Assembly (NCBI GenBank): GCA_947630155.1
Contig: CANRGM010000047.1
Coordinates: forward strand, 1-8,143
Direction of reading: 5' to 3'
DNA from: an uncultured Clostridia bacterium
GTDB taxonomy: Bacteria > Bacillota > Clostridia > TANB77 > CAG-508
Length of the DNA: 8,143 bases
Made by a program: the position numbers and the translations under genes. Position 1 is the first letter of the stretch. Each line of letters opens with the position of its first letter. Shown here piece by piece: positions 6,975 through 8,143 of the stretch. Below the pieces are notes generated by a model. The model saw only the letters and a list, made by a program, of their open reading frames with translations. It searched no databases and was not told where the DNA came from.

Positions 6975-6998
6975 TTATAAATTTTACTAAATTTATAA
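6975..6998. repeat. AT-only 10-bp inverted repeat across the stop codon of the small membrane protein gene
   Basis: TTATAAATTT (6975-6984) and AAATTTATAA (6989-6998) form a perfect 10-bp inverted repeat with a 4-nt loop. It overlaps the stop codon of the 63-aa membrane protein. No U-run follows and the stem has only A-T pairs, so it is at best a weak terminator or an RNA 3'-end structure. No other terminator is visible between this gene and the valS leader. Confidence 0.3.
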
Positions 6999-7184
6999 TA
7001 AAACTATTACACCACCTATCACAAACATCACAAACCCAACTATCTTAACAGTTCTTGTAGACTCATTTACATTACTTGTACTAAAAAACTTTTGTGTTAT
7101 TTTTCTTGCATCATACACACAAACAATACCAATTGCCAAAATAATCAACCCTATACAATTCAAAATAGCACCTAATATATCCAT
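6993..7184 (-). CDS. Small two-helix membrane protein of unknown function
   Basis: This 63-aa protein (66 aa if the ATG at 7193 is used) has two hydrophobic segments, one near the start (ILGAILNCIGLIILAIGIVCVY) and one at the end (VKIVGFVMFVIGGVIVLL). A polar, basic loop of about 23 residues joins them (DARKITQKFF, then STSNVNESTR). This suggests a hairpin in the cytoplasmic membrane, with the loop probably inside because it is basic. I chose the ATG at 7184 because the AAAAGGG ribosome binding site (7194-7200) is 9 nt before it and directly touches the ATG at 7193. It starts 36 nt after the epimerase gene, so the two are likely co-transcribed. I do not recognise a named family and propose no function. 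Confidence 0.75.
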   Translation of the reverse strand: MDILGAILNCIGLIILAIGIVCVYDARKITQKFFSTSNVNESTRTVKIVGFVMFVIGGVIVLL

Positions 7185-7220
7185 TCTAAACATCCCTTTT
7201 TATTATTAAATAACTAATTT

Positions 7221-8096
7221 TTATTCTTCAAAAAATTCCACTGTATATTTACAATCAAATTCCTCATTAGGCTTTAATAATATAATTGAAGTTTTTTCTG
7301 TAAATATACCACTACTTTTTATTGAATCAGACATTCCATGCCATGGCTCTAAACAAATAAATGGAGCTCCTGGTTTTGACCAAATTCCTAAGTATGGGAA
7401 CTCTGAAAAATCCATTCTTAATACACATTTATTGGTTGACTTTCTCATCAATGATATTTTTGAAGAAGTCATACCCTTCATAATTATAGCATCATTATTA
7501 AATGTATCTTTATTTAAAAGAATTCTTCTTTTATCAACCATAATATTTCTTGCATAATCTGTTCCTATTAATCCATCAACTAAATATAAGAAATGAATTT
7601 TCTCTTCATCTTCTTCAAACTCCAAATAATAGTCACCATTTTTTAAGGCATTATAATCAATTTTAAATGCAGGATGACCACCAATACAAAACGGCATATT
7701 GGTTTTTCCAGTATTTATAACCTTATATATTGTTGTTAACTTATTTTCATCCAATCTATATGTTGTATATAATTCAAAATCAAAAGGATATCTAGTCAAA
7801 GTATTTTTATTACTCTTTAATACATATGAATGAAAATTATCCAATTTAGTAACAGGCTCAAATTCTAAGTCTCTAGCAAAACCATGTTGAAACATTTCAT
7901 ATGTTCTAGCATTAATTATAGTTTGATTTCTCTTTAGTTTTCCTACTATAGGGAATAACACTGGTGAATGTCTTTTCCAATAAACTTTTCCATTCTCATC
8001 CAGACAATCTTCCCCCTGGTGAATTCTCTCTACGCCATTTAACCTGAAGCTCAATAATTCTCCACCATACTTAGAAGTTAAAATTTGTGTATGCAT
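7221..8096 (-). CDS. Aldose 1-epimerase family protein, LacX-like
   Basis: This 291-aa cytoplasmic protein belongs to the galactose mutarotase-like family, which interconverts the alpha and beta forms of aldose sugars, and most resembles the LacX branch. The N-terminal part has YGGELLSF and YWKRHSPVLFPIVGKL (about 39-55). The catalytic histidines fit H71 in QHGFARD and H141 in GGHPAF, and the catalytic base fits E250 in CLEPWHG. The length is normal for LacX-type members, which are shorter than GalM. The substrate is not shown by the sequence: LacX occurs in some lactose/tagatose operons, but no such genes lie here, so a general hexose or sugar-phosphate role is also possible. The ribosome binding site AAGGAG is 10 nt before the ATG. 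It is probably the first gene of a unit with the small membrane protein. Confidence 0.9.
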   Translation of the reverse strand: MHTQILTSKYGGELLSFRLNGVERIHQGEDCLDENGKVYWKRHSPVLFPIVGKLKRNQTIINARTYEMFQHGFARDLEFEPVTKLDNFHSYVLKSNKNTLTRYPFDFELYTTYRLDENKLTTIYKVINTGKTNMPFCIGGHPAFKIDYNALKNGDYYLEFEEDEEKIHFLYLVDGLIGTDYARNIMVDKRRILLNKDTFNNDAIIMKGMTSSKISLMRKSTNKCVLRMDFSEFPYLGIWSKPGAPFICLEPWHGMSDSIKSSGIFTEKTSIILLKPNEEFDCKYTVEFFEE

Positions 8097-8124
8097 ATGG
8101 TTGTCTCTCCTTTTTATTTTTTCT

Positions 8125-8130
8125 ATTATA
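8125..8130 (-). promoter_or_regulatory. -10 box of the epimerase gene promoter
   Basis: TATAAT on the minus strand is a perfect -10 box about 28 nt upstream of the epimerase start codon. With a 17-bp spacer the -35 box would lie past position 8143, outside the window, so the promoter is only half visible. Confidence 0.5.
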
Positions 8131-8143
8131 ATATGTTTTTTTT

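Overview
The window looks like chromosomal DNA from a low-GC, Gram-positive, Clostridia-like bacterium, possibly a gut lineage. The clues are very AT-rich DNA, strong AGGAGG-type ribosome binding sites, consensus sigma-A promoters, a T-box riboswitch in front of a valyl-tRNA synthetase gene, and a Spo0A-like receiver domain. The species cannot be named from the sequence. All seven supported genes lie on the minus strand, so transcription runs from high to low coordinates. I see no tRNA, rRNA, CRISPR array, insertion sequence or phage gene.

In transcription order, the first unit is a LacX-type aldose 1-epimerase family gene (7221-8096) followed 36 nt later by a 63-aa two-helix membrane protein (6993-7184). 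The second unit is valS (3943-6576), preceded by a roughly 270-nt valine T-box leader (about 6656-6926) and closed by a perfect 17-bp terminator hairpin (3902-3941).

The third unit is the least ordinary. A near-perfect sigma-A promoter (3786-3814), whose -35 box is half of a 13-bp palindrome, drives a 44-aa basic coiled-coil protein (3617-3751). Its stop codon lies 3 nt before the start of a 795-aa membrane-anchored protein (1226-3613) with about four SH3-like modules and a divergent GH25 (lysozyme-like) domain. The ribosome binding site of the large gene lies inside the last codons of the small one, which suggests translational coupling. A perfect 23-bp hairpin (1163-1213) ends this unit.

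A stand-alone Spo0A-like receiver protein (597-1061) with its own promoter follows, then a small XRE-family repressor-like gene (3-410) preceded by an 8-bp inverted repeat. These last two genes could be regulators, but nothing in the sequence connects them to the GH25-like unit.

The best candidate for something undescribed is the two-gene unit at 1226-3751. The function of the small coiled-coil protein and the substrate of the GH25-like protein are not known from the sequence. The valS and epimerase units are ordinary housekeeping and carbohydrate-metabolism genes.
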